Source of the DNA: Phycisphaerae bacterium
Lineage (GTDB): Bacteria; Chloroflexota; Anaerolineae; 4572-78; J111
Length of the DNA: 64,000 bases
Assembly: GCA_028285035.1 (NCBI GenBank)
Contig: JANQQF010000087.1
Location: forward strand, 62,001 to 126,000
Reading direction: 5' to 3'
Shown in pieces: positions 37,027-44,902 of the stretch. Position 1 is the stretch's first letter. Every line of letters starts with the position of its first letter. The notes beneath the pieces were generated by a model. The model had not been told where the DNA came from. It saw nothing but the letters and a program-made list of their open reading frames with translations, and ran no database searches. The translations under genes and the position numbers were made by a program.

Positions 37027-37143
37027 GAAATGTCATTTCGACGACGTAGAAGGTCGTGTCAAAGACATGCGAAATCTTCTAGGTCGGTCATTGTATAAGC
37101 CCCACCTGGAAGATTTCTCACCCTAAAGGATTCGAAATGACAT
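37027..37143. repeat. Nested inverted repeats between RidA and TetR regions
   Basis: Outer arms GAAATGTCATTTCGA (37027-37041) and TTCGAAATGACAT (37131-37143); inner arms GAAATCTTCTAGGT (37071-37084) and ACCTGGAAGATTTCT (37104-37118). Probably a repeat unit folding as a cruciform. Confidence 0.6.
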
Positions 37144-37180
37144 CCTCACGTTTCGTCAAGTTCGTAATTCTCAAATGGCC

Positions 37181-37366
37181 TCACTTCCGTCGGATTACAC
37201 CCCGTCCGCCCAACCGACTACCAACTTGGACAATCTGAATGTCGTGAGATGAGGCCTCGATCTTCTTATCACGCTCAACCTTAACGTCTGTCGATGGCAA
37301 AATAGATTGATTTGATGTTAGATGCAATATTCCAAAAATGTTTTTGGTCATTTGATTGATGCTCAT
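37181..37366 (-). CDS. Small protein under a TetR-type operator
   Basis: 61 aa from the ATG at 37366, which follows AGGAG by 9 nt. The sequence begins MSINQMTKNIFGILHL and ends GSRLGGRGVIRRK. No family recognised. A perfect TetR-type palindrome (AGACAG GT CTGTCT, 37397-37410) lies 30 nt upstream, between this frame and the TetR gene. The operator and ribosome site suggest a real gene controlled by the TetR protein, or a short remnant of its former target. Confidence 0.5.
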   Translation of the reverse strand: MSINQMTKNIFGILHLTSNQSILPSTDVKVERDKKIEASSHDIQIVQVGSRLGGRGVIRRK

Positions 37367-37396
37367 AATGATGTCTCCTATCACATTAATTCATAC

Positions 37397-37410
37397 AGAC
37401 AGGTCTGTCT
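37397..37410. promoter_or_regulatory. TetR-type operator, site A
   Basis: AGACAG GT CTGTCT, perfect 6-bp arms. It shares the AGAC...GTCT core with site B at 38020-38035. Confidence 0.7.
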
Positions 37411-37426
37411 ATATTTGGCAAAAAAT

Positions 37427-38002
37427 TTATTCAATAAGCTTACGAACAGTCTCACGGGCTTGATGAATAGGCCAATTATCATCAAAAACCTGGCTTTCGA
37501 CCATTGCTGCTTCATACAACATAAAAATGGTATCCCCTAAAGATTGGACGTGTGCTTCATTAGATGTATCTTGGAGCGCTTCTCGGGTGAGTGCCCGAAT
37601 GCCATCTCGCAAAAATGCCTTATACTCAGTCACATCTTGCCGGATCTTTGAGTGGGGATCAGGAAATTCCGGCGCGATATTCAACAAGTGACAACCCCGC
37701 ATGTTGGTCTCAGACGTCCAGTGCTCCAAAAAGTCGAATAAGCCGAGTAACCGCGCTTTTGGGTCATCAAATTGAGCGAGATATCGTTCTCGCGCATCGA
37801 GCTTGCGTTGCCGCACCCGTTGCAGATAAGCTACGCCAAGCTCTTCCTTTGACCCGAAATGGTCATAGAAACTCGCCTTCGCCACCTTCGCTTCTTTGAT
37901 AATCTGGTTGATACCTGTGGCTTGATACCCTTGATCAGAAAAAAGACGGGTCACGGTATCTAATATTCGCGTTTTGGGATCACTTTTTGTTTGAGTAACC
38001 AT
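37427..38002 (-). CDS. TetR-family transcriptional regulator
   Basis: 191-aa repressor. N-terminal HTH residues about 9-55 (ILDTVTRLFSDQGYQATGIN, then EAKVAKASFYDHFGSKEEL), then an all-helical ligand domain with NMRGCHLLNIAPEF. The family includes regulators of efflux and oxidative stress genes. A palindrome matching the one before the downstream small protein lies 18 nt before the ATG, indicating autoregulation. No obvious efflux target is adjacent. Effector unknown. Confidence 0.93.
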   Translation of the reverse strand: MVTQTKSDPKTRILDTVTRLFSDQGYQATGINQIIKEAKVAKASFYDHFGSKEELGVAYLQRVRQRKLDARERYLAQFDDPKARLLGLFDFLEHWTSETNMRGCHLLNIAPEFPDPHSKIRQDVTEYKAFLRDGIRALTREALQDTSNEAHVQSLGDTIFMLYEAAMVESQVFDDNWPIHQARETVRKLIE

Positions 38003-38019
38003 AGCTAAATCATAACACA

Positions 38020-38035
38020 GACAGACTGGTCTGTC
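38020..38035. promoter_or_regulatory. TetR-type operator, site B
   Basis: GACAGAC TG GTCTGTC, perfect 7-bp arms, between the MerR stop and the TetR start. It probably mediates autorepression. Confidence 0.75.
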
Positions 38036-38050
38036 AAGAACTTTCTCATA

Positions 38051-38581
38051 TTAAGTTTTCATTCGACTTCGCTCCCGAATGTGAGCCACCTCGTCAACAC
38101 CCAAGCCGAGTGACTCCAAAAAGTCCTGATGAGCTTCGGGTAACGACTTCTCAAAGGCCTGATGCCACCGCCACATTGCGGCATCATCAAGCCCTGCTTC
38201 ACGTAGCAAGGCGGTCCAAGTGGAGACATCGAGGACTCGTCGCTGGTTGAGTTGTTGGGTTTGGCCTAGTAATTCAATCACCAAACGCTGTTGCTCTCGT
38301 AGCTCCTGCATCTCCTGATTGAGCGTAATGAGCCGAGCTTCTAACGCCTGGGTGAGCGTGCTGGAGTCATCTTCTTGAAGCAGATCTTTGATCCGCTCCA
38401 GAGGCAAGCCTGTCGCTCGATAGGTCCGTATTCGTTCCAGCCGGGCGAGGTCGGCCTCACTGTAGAGCCGATACCCCGCCTCGCTTTTCTTGCTGGGCGA
38501 CAACAAGCCAATACGGTCATAATACAACAATGTACTCCGCGACAGGTCAGCCAATCGACCTAATTGGCCAATGGTGTACAT
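38051..38581 (-). CDS. MerR-family transcriptional regulator
   Basis: 176 aa. The N-terminal MerR winged helix (MYTIGQLGRLADLSRSTLLY, then YDRIGLLSPSKKSEAGYRLY) is followed by a coiled-coil dimerisation segment (about 80-110) and a short C-terminal effector domain. No cobalamin-binding domain is present. It overlaps the preceding 142-aa gene by 22 nt. The ligand is unknown; it could belong to the multidrug or oxidant responsive subgroup. Confidence 0.92.
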   Translation of the reverse strand: MYTIGQLGRLADLSRSTLLYYDRIGLLSPSKKSEAGYRLYSEADLARLERIRTYRATGLPLERIKDLLQEDDSSTLTQALEARLITLNQEMQELREQQRLVIELLGQTQQLNQRRVLDVSTWTALLREAGLDDAAMWRWHQAFEKSLPEAHQDFLESLGLGVDEVAHIRERSRMKT

Positions 38582-38988
38582 ACATTCTCCTCTAAAGGCA
38601 ATCGATCCGGCTCCAGAAAACGAAGGCGGGCTTCGGGGCTAAAGAGCCGCTCAGAGGTATAATGTTGGAGCAATACCTCTTTTGCTTGCTGTACCAAATC
38701 AGGGTTGGTTGCCACAAATGTTTGCCAATCGGAAACAGGCCGCTGGATTACGCGTAAGTCAATGATGCGCACCAACGCCTCGGTGATGGTCTGATGGTAT
38801 TTATCCTTCGCCCCTTTACTTTCGGCAAACGCTCGAATGTTCTGCCCCGTTCGCACGATACCACCTTCAAGGCCATTTGACTGAAGGTACAAAAAGCAAA
38901 GTCGCAAATGATTGACGTGGTTAAAATTACCTGTAAAGGTCAAACTCTCAAATTCTTCTAAAAACTGTTTATCTTCTGGGGAAACCAT
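38560..38988 (-). CDS. Conserved protein of unknown function, coupled to MerR
   Basis: 142 aa. The pattern FNHVNHLRLCFLYL, then RAFAESKGAKDKYHQTITEA and a conserved Trp (DWQTF), resembles an uncharacterised helical bacterial family with conserved His residues (HxxH and YHxTxT). No known catalytic motif. The start follows AGGAG. It overlaps the MerR gene by 22 nt, so the two are translationally coupled and likely work together. Function unknown. Confidence 0.7.
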   Translation of the reverse strand: MVSPEDKQFLEEFESLTFTGNFNHVNHLRLCFLYLQSNGLEGGIVRTGQNIRAFAESKGAKDKYHQTITEALVRIIDLRVIQRPVSDWQTFVATNPDLVQQAKEVLLQHYTSERLFSPEARLRFLEPDRLPLEENVCTPLAN

Positions 38989-39472
38989 TGTTCACTCCTC
39001 ATATAATTTGCAAGATTGAGCGTATTATAAACCCTACACTTGTAGTCGAGTCAAGCGCTGATTTTGGGATTGCTCAATGTTCAAGAAAGTCTTTGCAACA
39101 AAGACGCTTTATGCTTTTTAGCGCGTAACCGATTATGCATATTACAAGAAAAATGTTGGTTCATGTCATTTCCGCATGTTTTTGTGCTATGGGTTCCATA
39201 GCCAGAATCCATTGCTCACAACCAGTGGGGGCCCGACAAAACCATTCGGGCATGACACTCTAAACTCTCAACATTCCTAATTTACATAATCGGTTGCATA
39301 GTACATGGTATGAAGTAACGTCAAATTCATACTATACACTAGCTTTCCGACCTACCCATTTTTCTAGGTACCCACCTCATCAGATCACCGATGTATGAAA
39401 ATCGCTCCAGTGCTAAACTATCACATATCTCTATAAATATCCACAACTAGTGATTCAAAGGAGCTTTTCGGA
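38989..39472. other. Intergenic region between divergent MerR-unit and protease genes
   Basis: No gene seen. It contains the separated inverted words AACCGATTATGCATA (about 39125) and ACATAATCGGTTGCAT (about 39284), a CTATGG/CCATAG pair near 39189, and TGTCATTTCCGCATG/GCATGACA. It looks like a decayed palindromic element. Confidence 0.55.
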
Positions 39473-40375
39473 ATGAGTGACGTATTACAGAATTTATCGG
39501 AAACATTAGGTACGACGGTGGAAACGGTTGGTCAAGGTGTGGTCCAGGTGGATGCCCGCAAGCGAATGCCGGCCAGTGGTGTCGTTTGGTCGGCGGATGG
39601 TGTGATTGTAACCTCACACCACGTGGTGCAACGTGAGGACAAAATCAAGGTCGGTTTGGCTGATGGCAAAACGGTCAATGCAACGCTGGTTGGGCGTGAT
39701 CCCAGCACGGATTTAGCGGTGTTGCGGGCCGAAGCCAGCGATCTAGCCCCAGCCACGTGGGCTGAGTTCGATGGCAGTACGGTCAAAGTCGGCCATCTCG
39801 TTTTAGCCTTGGGCCGCCCTGGAAAAACTGTTCAAGCCACCCTTGGTATTGTCAGTGCCTTAGGCCCTGAGTGGCGTACTCCGGCCGGTGGCAAAGTTGA
39901 GCATTACTTGCAAACCGACGTGGTGATGTACCCCGGTTTCTCTGGGGGAGCTTTGGTTGGTGCCGACGGTACAGTATTAGGCATCACTACCTCGGCGCTG
40001 ATGCGCGGTGTCAGTCTTGCTATTCCTAGCCCAACTGTCAGCCGAGTGATTGACACCCTGATCTCACACGGACGCGTTCGACGCGGTTATCTTGGCGTCA
40101 GCACCCAAGCTGTACGCCTGCCCACCGCCTTGAGTACTGAACTTGAGCAAGAAACAGGGCTTCTGCTTGCCGCCGTTGAGCCAAACAGTCCCGCCGAAAA
40201 AGGTGGTTTGTTGCTTGGTGACACAATTGTTGCGGTAGATGATACCAACGTTCGACAACACGATGATCTGTTGGCCTTCCTAACCTCAGATCGAGTGGAC
40301 ACTACGGTTGCGGTTAAAATTATTCGTAGCGGAACTATCCAGACCGTTGATGTCGTCGTTGGTGAACGAGAGTAA
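39473..40375 (+). CDS. HtrA-like trypsin/PDZ serine protease without signal peptide
   Basis: 300 aa. Trypsin-like domain with catalytic His50 (TSHHVV), Asp80 (STDLAVL) and Ser157 (GFSGG), then a PDZ domain about 210-300 (GYLGVSTQAVRLP and SPAEKGGLLLGDTI). No signal peptide or membrane helix, so it is probably cytoplasmic, unlike classical DegP. AAAGGAG precedes the ATG. A second trypsin-like gene follows 4 nt downstream. Confidence 0.92.
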   Translation: MSDVLQNLSETLGTTVETVGQGVVQVDARKRMPASGVVWSADGVIVTSHHVVQREDKIKVGLADGKTVNATLVGRDPSTDLAVLRAEASDLAPATWAEFDGSTVKVGHLVLALGRPGKTVQATLGIVSALGPEWRTPAGGKVEHYLQTDVVMYPGFSGGALVGADGTVLGITTSALMRGVSLAIPSPTVSRVIDTLISHGRVRRGYLGVSTQAVRLPTALSTELEQETGLLLAAVEPNSPAEKGGLLLGDTIVAVDDTNVRQHDDLLAFLTSDRVDTTVAVKIIRSGTIQTVDVVVGERE

Positions 40376-40379
40376 ATCG

Positions 40380-41000
40380 ATGACTAATAATTTAGTTGAA
40401 CAGCTAAATGAGCGGCTCTCAGGAACGCTTGAGACGGTTCACCGTAGCCTCGTGCAGGTCCACAATGGTCGACGAGGTAATGGGGCAGGGACCATTTGGC
40501 ATAGTGATGGCCTCATTATCACCAACGCGCACGTGATTGGTGGTGCGGGTCGAGGCAAAAATGGCATCAAGGTGACCCTACCCAATGGCGAGACCATTCC
40601 CGCACAGGTTCTGGCCAGCGATAACAGTCTTGATCTCGCTGCCTTGGCGGTTGATGCTAAGGGCCTACCCACCATCGAACTAGGTCATTCACGCCGTCTT
40701 CATCCTGGTCAGTGGGTAATGGCTGTGGGCCATCCCTGGGGGGTTAAAGGTGCGGCCAGTGCAGGCGTGGTCATCGATATGGGGCCACCGCCTGAAATTC
40801 AAACGCATCGCGAGTTTGTCCAAGTTGGTCTACAACTCCGACCCGGTCACTCCGGCGGCCCCTTAGTCGACGTTGAGGGCCGACTAGTCGGCATCAACAC
40901 GATGATTACTGGCCCCGAAGTTGGTCTGGCAGTCCCCGTCCACGTGGTCAAAGAATTTCTCCGCGAAACAATCGGGATGCCTGAAATGGTGTTTGTGTAA
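40380..41000 (+). CDS. Trypsin-like serine protease (HtrA-type, without PDZ)
   Basis: 206 aa from the ATG at 40380 (GAGAG upstream). Catalytic triad His51 (TNAHVIG), Asp85 (SLDLAAL) and Ser158 (GHSGGP). It lacks the PDZ domain of its neighbour and has no signal peptide. The first 25 residues of both proteins are similar (LSETLGTTVETV / LNERLSGTLETV), which suggests tandem duplication with loss of PDZ. Operon with the previous gene. Confidence 0.9.
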   Translation: MTNNLVEQLNERLSGTLETVHRSLVQVHNGRRGNGAGTIWHSDGLIITNAHVIGGAGRGKNGIKVTLPNGETIPAQVLASDNSLDLAALAVDAKGLPTIELGHSRRLHPGQWVMAVGHPWGVKGAASAGVVIDMGPPPEIQTHREFVQVGLQLRPGHSGGPLVDVEGRLVGINTMITGPEVGLAVPVHVVKEFLRETIGMPEMVFV

Positions 41001-41067
41001 AGTAATTAGTAAATAGTAATTGGTAATTAAAATCAGACCAACTTACTATTTACTAATTACCAATTAC
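41001..41067. repeat. AT-rich inverted repeat, TTACCAATTAC family (second copy)
   Basis: Arms AGTAATTAGTAAATAGTAAT (41001) and ACTATTTACTAATTACCAATT (about 41044), sharing words with 6069-6139. Confidence 0.6.
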
Positions 41068-41138
41068 GCTTTCTTCCAATCTCCCCTCCTTTTTCCACTC
41101 CAAAAAAATATGGCATAATACGGCTTGAGGTTATTAGA

Positions 41139-42425
41139 ATGCAATTTGACTCAAGTTATAACGATATTGTCTTTGTTGATTTGAAGGGGCAGCTAGGCAC
41201 AATCCGACACGATGGGGCCAACTTGCAGCAGATAACAGCCCCTGATATATCCTTTCAATTCCCCGCTTGGTCACCGAATGGGCAATGGATTGCGGCAACT
41301 GGCCGCACTGCAACTGGGGTTGGGGTGTACACTGTAGCGGCTCAACCCTCGGGCGATGATCCGCTGACGTTGTATGAAAGTTCGGAACAAATCCCATTTT
41401 ATCTGTACTGGCGTCCTGACAATCAAGCCGTAACGTTTATTGCCAATCATCCTACAGAAGGTCTGGGATTTTATACCGCCTCACTTTCGGCCTATAGCAG
41501 TCGCTTGCTCCGCACTGGACAGCCTTGCTTTTGGGATTGGACGCCACAAGGCGACCAAATCCTGTTGCACACGGGAGCCAATTCCGAAAATGCCGAGCTA
41601 ATGTTTATTGACCCCGATGGTGATCCCTTTAGCCAAAAGAATATTGCTCAACCAGGCCTATTTCAAGCGCCTGGCATCTCATCTGACGGTGAATTTTGGG
41701 CCTTTGCCAGCTCGGATTGGATGGGAAACCAGCAGATTGTGGTTCACAATAGTGTGGGCGAAGTTGCAAGAGCAGCGTATGACGGGGCGACGGCCTTTAA
41801 TTGGAACCCGGCCGGACGGCAAATTGCCTTTATTGCCCCAAACTCACCGATCCAACGTTACTATGGTTCGTTACGCGTACTGAATGTCGAAGATGGCCAA
41901 ATTGAGTTAGTAAGTGATGGCACAATTCTTGCCTTCTTCTGGTCACCCGATGGGGAACACCTTTTGTACTTCACGGTCAGCGACGACTCGCCAGAAACAA
42001 GCGAGTTGATTACTCCCCCTCAGCAATACTCGCGCAATGGAACGACAGGCACCAATGGCGTCTATCGAAACGGCAACGGGAGTCACGCGACGGCATCGTT
42101 ACACGAATCGCTGGGTCTCTATGAAATACCCACGCGGCATAGACAAGTGCCTGGAACGCTCTATTTAGATGCTTGGTTGGTCAATGTCAAAAGCAAACGA
42201 CGACGCAGGTTGCTGACGTTTGAACCGTTTAATTTATTCATCAATCAATTTTTACCCTTCTTCGATCAATATGCCCTGAGTCACCGCATTTGGTCACCCG
42301 ACAGTCAGGCCATTGTTTTGCCTGTAGTAGATGAAGAGACGATTCAGGTGATGGTTCTACCGATTGATGGGCGACCAGCCCAAGCCATCACTGAAGGGGC
42401 GCTCGCCTTTTGGAGATGGCAGTGA
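41139..42425 (+). CDS. TolB-like beta-propeller protein
   Basis: 428 aa made of WD40/PD40-type repeats with recurring W(S/R)P(N/D)xQ and SPDGEH motifs, such as FPAWSPNGQWIAATG, FYLYWRPDNQAV, FNWNPAGRQIAF, FWSPDGEHLLYF and RIWSPDSQAIVLP. It has no signal peptide, so it is presumably cytoplasmic. Its end overlaps the next gene, which implies coupling. Function not known; propellers of this kind bind proteins. Confidence 0.85.
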   Translation: MQFDSSYNDIVFVDLKGQLGTIRHDGANLQQITAPDISFQFPAWSPNGQWIAATGRTATGVGVYTVAAQPSGDDPLTLYESSEQIPFYLYWRPDNQAVTFIANHPTEGLGFYTASLSAYSSRLLRTGQPCFWDWTPQGDQILLHTGANSENAELMFIDPDGDPFSQKNIAQPGLFQAPGISSDGEFWAFASSDWMGNQQIVVHNSVGEVARAAYDGATAFNWNPAGRQIAFIAPNSPIQRYYGSLRVLNVEDGQIELVSDGTILAFFWSPDGEHLLYFTVSDDSPETSELITPPQQYSRNGTTGTNGVYRNGNGSHATASLHESLGLYEIPTRHRQVPGTLYLDAWLVNVKSKRRRRLLTFEPFNLFINQFLPFFDQYALSHRIWSPDSQAIVLPVVDEETIQVMVLPIDGRPAQAITEGALAFWRWQ

Positions 42426-43723
42426 GTGGGGTGTATGAAGCTTGGCCAGCCCTAACCGAGTTGTTTCCAACCTCATTTCCGGGGATCAAAACGGGACGTG
42501 ATGCCCTGTTGGTCGACATCGATCGAGAGCGGCTGCAACAGCGGATGGAGCATTACTTTGATCCGGCTATCTCCCACACCAAAATCGCCAAGAGTTTTCC
42601 AACCGCAATGGAAGACACCAAACAATTTCAAAGTGTCACGGTTCGAGAGCAGTTGCAGAAAAGGGGCCTCTTACCAGAAAATATTGTCCGCTACTGCTAT
42701 CGCCCCTTTGATATGCGCTGGCTCTACTGGGAGCCAGAAACAACCTTGCTGGCCCAAAATCGCCCAAACTATACGCGCCAACCGTTCACCAACAATCTTT
42801 GGATTGAGGCCCGCCAAAAATCAGGCGCTATATTTGATCGGGGTTACGTCGTCCATACCCTAGCCGATCATTTTGGAAACGGCACCTCCCGCTTCTTTCC
42901 CCTCTTTCTCAATCCTGAGCACAAACAATTTTCCTATTTTGAGACGGATGATGAAAACCTCCGCCCCAATTTGTCGGTCAAGGCGATGGTCTACGCCAAA
43001 GATTTGGATGTGACCGCCCCAAATTTGTTTTATCATCTAATCACAATCTTACACACTCCCACCTATCGTGAAGAGCAACAAGAACACTTAGAACAGGGCT
43101 GGGCGCATCTTCCCTTGCCCCGTGACAAGGAGCTACTCCGCCAGTCAGCGCTCTTGGGACAACGTCTGGCGATGTTGCTCAATCCTGAAATCAAGGTTAA
43201 AGATGTGACCGCTGGTTTGATTCGGGCTGATTTAAAGACCATTGCTGCCTTAAGCTACAACGAGGATGTGTCATACCCCGATCTGACGTTACTCGCTGAA
43301 TGGGGCCGCTTAGGCCGTCGCCCGCAACCGCTGTTGGGACCGGGGGAGGCCGTCGAGCGGGAGTACACCGCCGAGGAGCGTGTTGCCCTGGAAAAAGGTG
43401 GGGCCACAGCCGGGCTGACCATCGATCAGTTGTACGCCTGTTTGGGGCGCACCACCTTCGACATCTATCTCAATGAAACCACCTTTTGGGCCAACATCCC
43501 TCACCACGTCTGGCACTACACAGCGAGCGGTTATTCCGTGTTGCACAAATGGTTATCCTATCGTGGCAGAGCTATCTTGGGGCGACCACTCCAGCGAGAG
43601 GAAGGGATTGAGTTCACCAACATTGCCCGCCGGATCACCTCAATTTTGTTGATGAAACAGGCCCTAAACACAAATTACAAGGCGATCAAGCAGTCCACAT
43701 ATGACTGGCCAAAAGCCGAGTAA
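42416..43723 (+). CDS. Orphan C-terminal specificity domain of a type ISP restriction-modification enzyme
   Basis: About 435 aa. It begins at AWPALTELFPTSFPGIKTGR and runs through YCYRPFDMRWLYWEPETTLL, DRGYVVHTLADHFGNGTSRF and a C-terminal part with IPHHVWHYTASGYSVLHKWL, all typical of the DNA-recognition C-terminal domain of type ISP (LlaBIII-like) enzymes. The nuclease, helicase and methyltransferase domains that normally precede it are absent and the upstream gene is a propeller, so it cannot cut or methylate alone. TTG at 42410 is an alternative start. The gene overlaps both neighbours. Role unknown. Confidence 0.7.
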   Translation: MAVSGVYEAWPALTELFPTSFPGIKTGRDALLVDIDRERLQQRMEHYFDPAISHTKIAKSFPTAMEDTKQFQSVTVREQLQKRGLLPENIVRYCYRPFDMRWLYWEPETTLLAQNRPNYTRQPFTNNLWIEARQKSGAIFDRGYVVHTLADHFGNGTSRFFPLFLNPEHKQFSYFETDDENLRPNLSVKAMVYAKDLDVTAPNLFYHLITILHTPTYREEQQEHLEQGWAHLPLPRDKELLRQSALLGQRLAMLLNPEIKVKDVTAGLIRADLKTIAALSYNEDVSYPDLTLLAEWGRLGRRPQPLLGPGEAVEREYTAEERVALEKGGATAGLTIDQLYACLGRTTFDIYLNETTFWANIPHHVWHYTASGYSVLHKWLSYRGRAILGRPLQREEGIEFTNIARRITSILLMKQALNTNYKAIKQSTYDWPKAE

Positions 43724-44831
43724 TCGCGTGATAGTACCTACAATCGCCTATTTTGTAACACCCCACGGCTACGGTCACGCCGCCCGTTCGTCAGCGGTGA
43801 TGGCCGCATTGCGAGAGCAACTGCCTCAAATTCGTTTCGAGATTTTTACCCAGGTCCCGCTTGCTTTCTTCGAGGACTCCGTCAGTCAGCCATTGGGCTA
43901 TCATTCGCTCTTAACAGACATCGGTCTGGCCCAGAAGAACACCTTGCGTGAAGACATTCCTGAGACACTACGATTGTTGTCCGATTTTTATCCCTTAGAG
44001 CGAAGCTTTATCGAAGACCTTGCCCAAAAAGTCCAGAAACTTGGCTGTCAGGCCGTGTTATGTGATATCGCCCCGCTTGGCATCGCGGTGGCGAAGGCGG
44101 CCAATCTGCCCTCGGTGTTGATCGAAAATTTTACGTGGGATTGGATTTATCAAGGCTACATAAAGCCAACATCTACGTTGGCCCAAGCACCCGCACTATC
44201 CGAATATGTCAGCTATTTGCAAGAAATATTTACAAGTGCCGATCATCACATTCAAGTACAGCCATTTTGCCAGCCGGATCAACCCAACTTGATCACCAAC
44301 CCAGTCAGCCGAAAATCCCGCACGTCCGGAACGGCCATTCGGGAGCGACTTACGATTCCAACCGAGAAAAAAATCGTGATGGTCACGATGGGTGGTGGTA
44401 CGTGGGATTACACTTTTATCGATCAGCTCAAGTATTACAATGAGGCCCACTTCATCATTGCGGGGCTTGGAGACAGCATTCAGCAGGTTCACAACTGTAT
44501 GATGCTACCACGCCACTCCGATTTTTTTCACCCTGATGTGGTCAATGCGTCCAATGTCGTCATCGGCAAGGTGGGCTACAGCACCTTGGCCGAGGTCTAT
44601 CACGCGGGCGTTGCCTTTGGCTATGTGCCCCGTGAACATTTTCCAGAGTCGCCGATTTTACAGGCCTACATTGAGCAGCACATCCCCAGCCTGTCCCTGA
44701 CCGAAGCGCAACTACAAAGCCAGGCCTGGCTTGATGTTCTGCCGAAGTTGCTAGCCCTGCCGAATGTTGCACGACAGGAAAAAAATGGGGCAGATGAGAT
44801 TGCGATGTTTGTTTTGGAGTTACTGGGCTAA
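43701..44831 (+). CDS. GT-B fold glycosyltransferase-like protein
   Basis: 376 aa. The N-terminal HGYGHAARSSAVMAAL segment and the C-terminal VVIGKVGYSTLAEVYHAG donor-site motif are typical of MurG-like/UDP-glycosyltransferase folds; the sequence also resembles the N-terminal region of L-arabinokinase-type proteins. The start overlaps the specificity-domain gene by 23 nt. Donor and acceptor cannot be read. Confidence 0.85.
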   Translation: MTGQKPSNRVIVPTIAYFVTPHGYGHAARSSAVMAALREQLPQIRFEIFTQVPLAFFEDSVSQPLGYHSLLTDIGLAQKNTLREDIPETLRLLSDFYPLERSFIEDLAQKVQKLGCQAVLCDIAPLGIAVAKAANLPSVLIENFTWDWIYQGYIKPTSTLAQAPALSEYVSYLQEIFTSADHHIQVQPFCQPDQPNLITNPVSRKSRTSGTAIRERLTIPTEKKIVMVTMGGGTWDYTFIDQLKYYNEAHFIIAGLGDSIQQVHNCMMLPRHSDFFHPDVVNASNVVIGKVGYSTLAEVYHAGVAFGYVPREHFPESPILQAYIEQHIPSLSLTEAQLQSQAWLDVLPKLLALPNVARQEKNGADEIAMFVLELLG

Positions 44832-44902
44832 CCTCAATATTTGCTCTTTTCGACTCCAAGATCATTTGTGGTATGATTTCCTACGACCAAAGGAGACATC
44901 AG

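Noticed and set aside
42410..42425. TTG start for the specificity-domain gene
   Set aside because: Kept as an alternative only; it differs by two codons from the ATG and neither has a convincing ribosome site.
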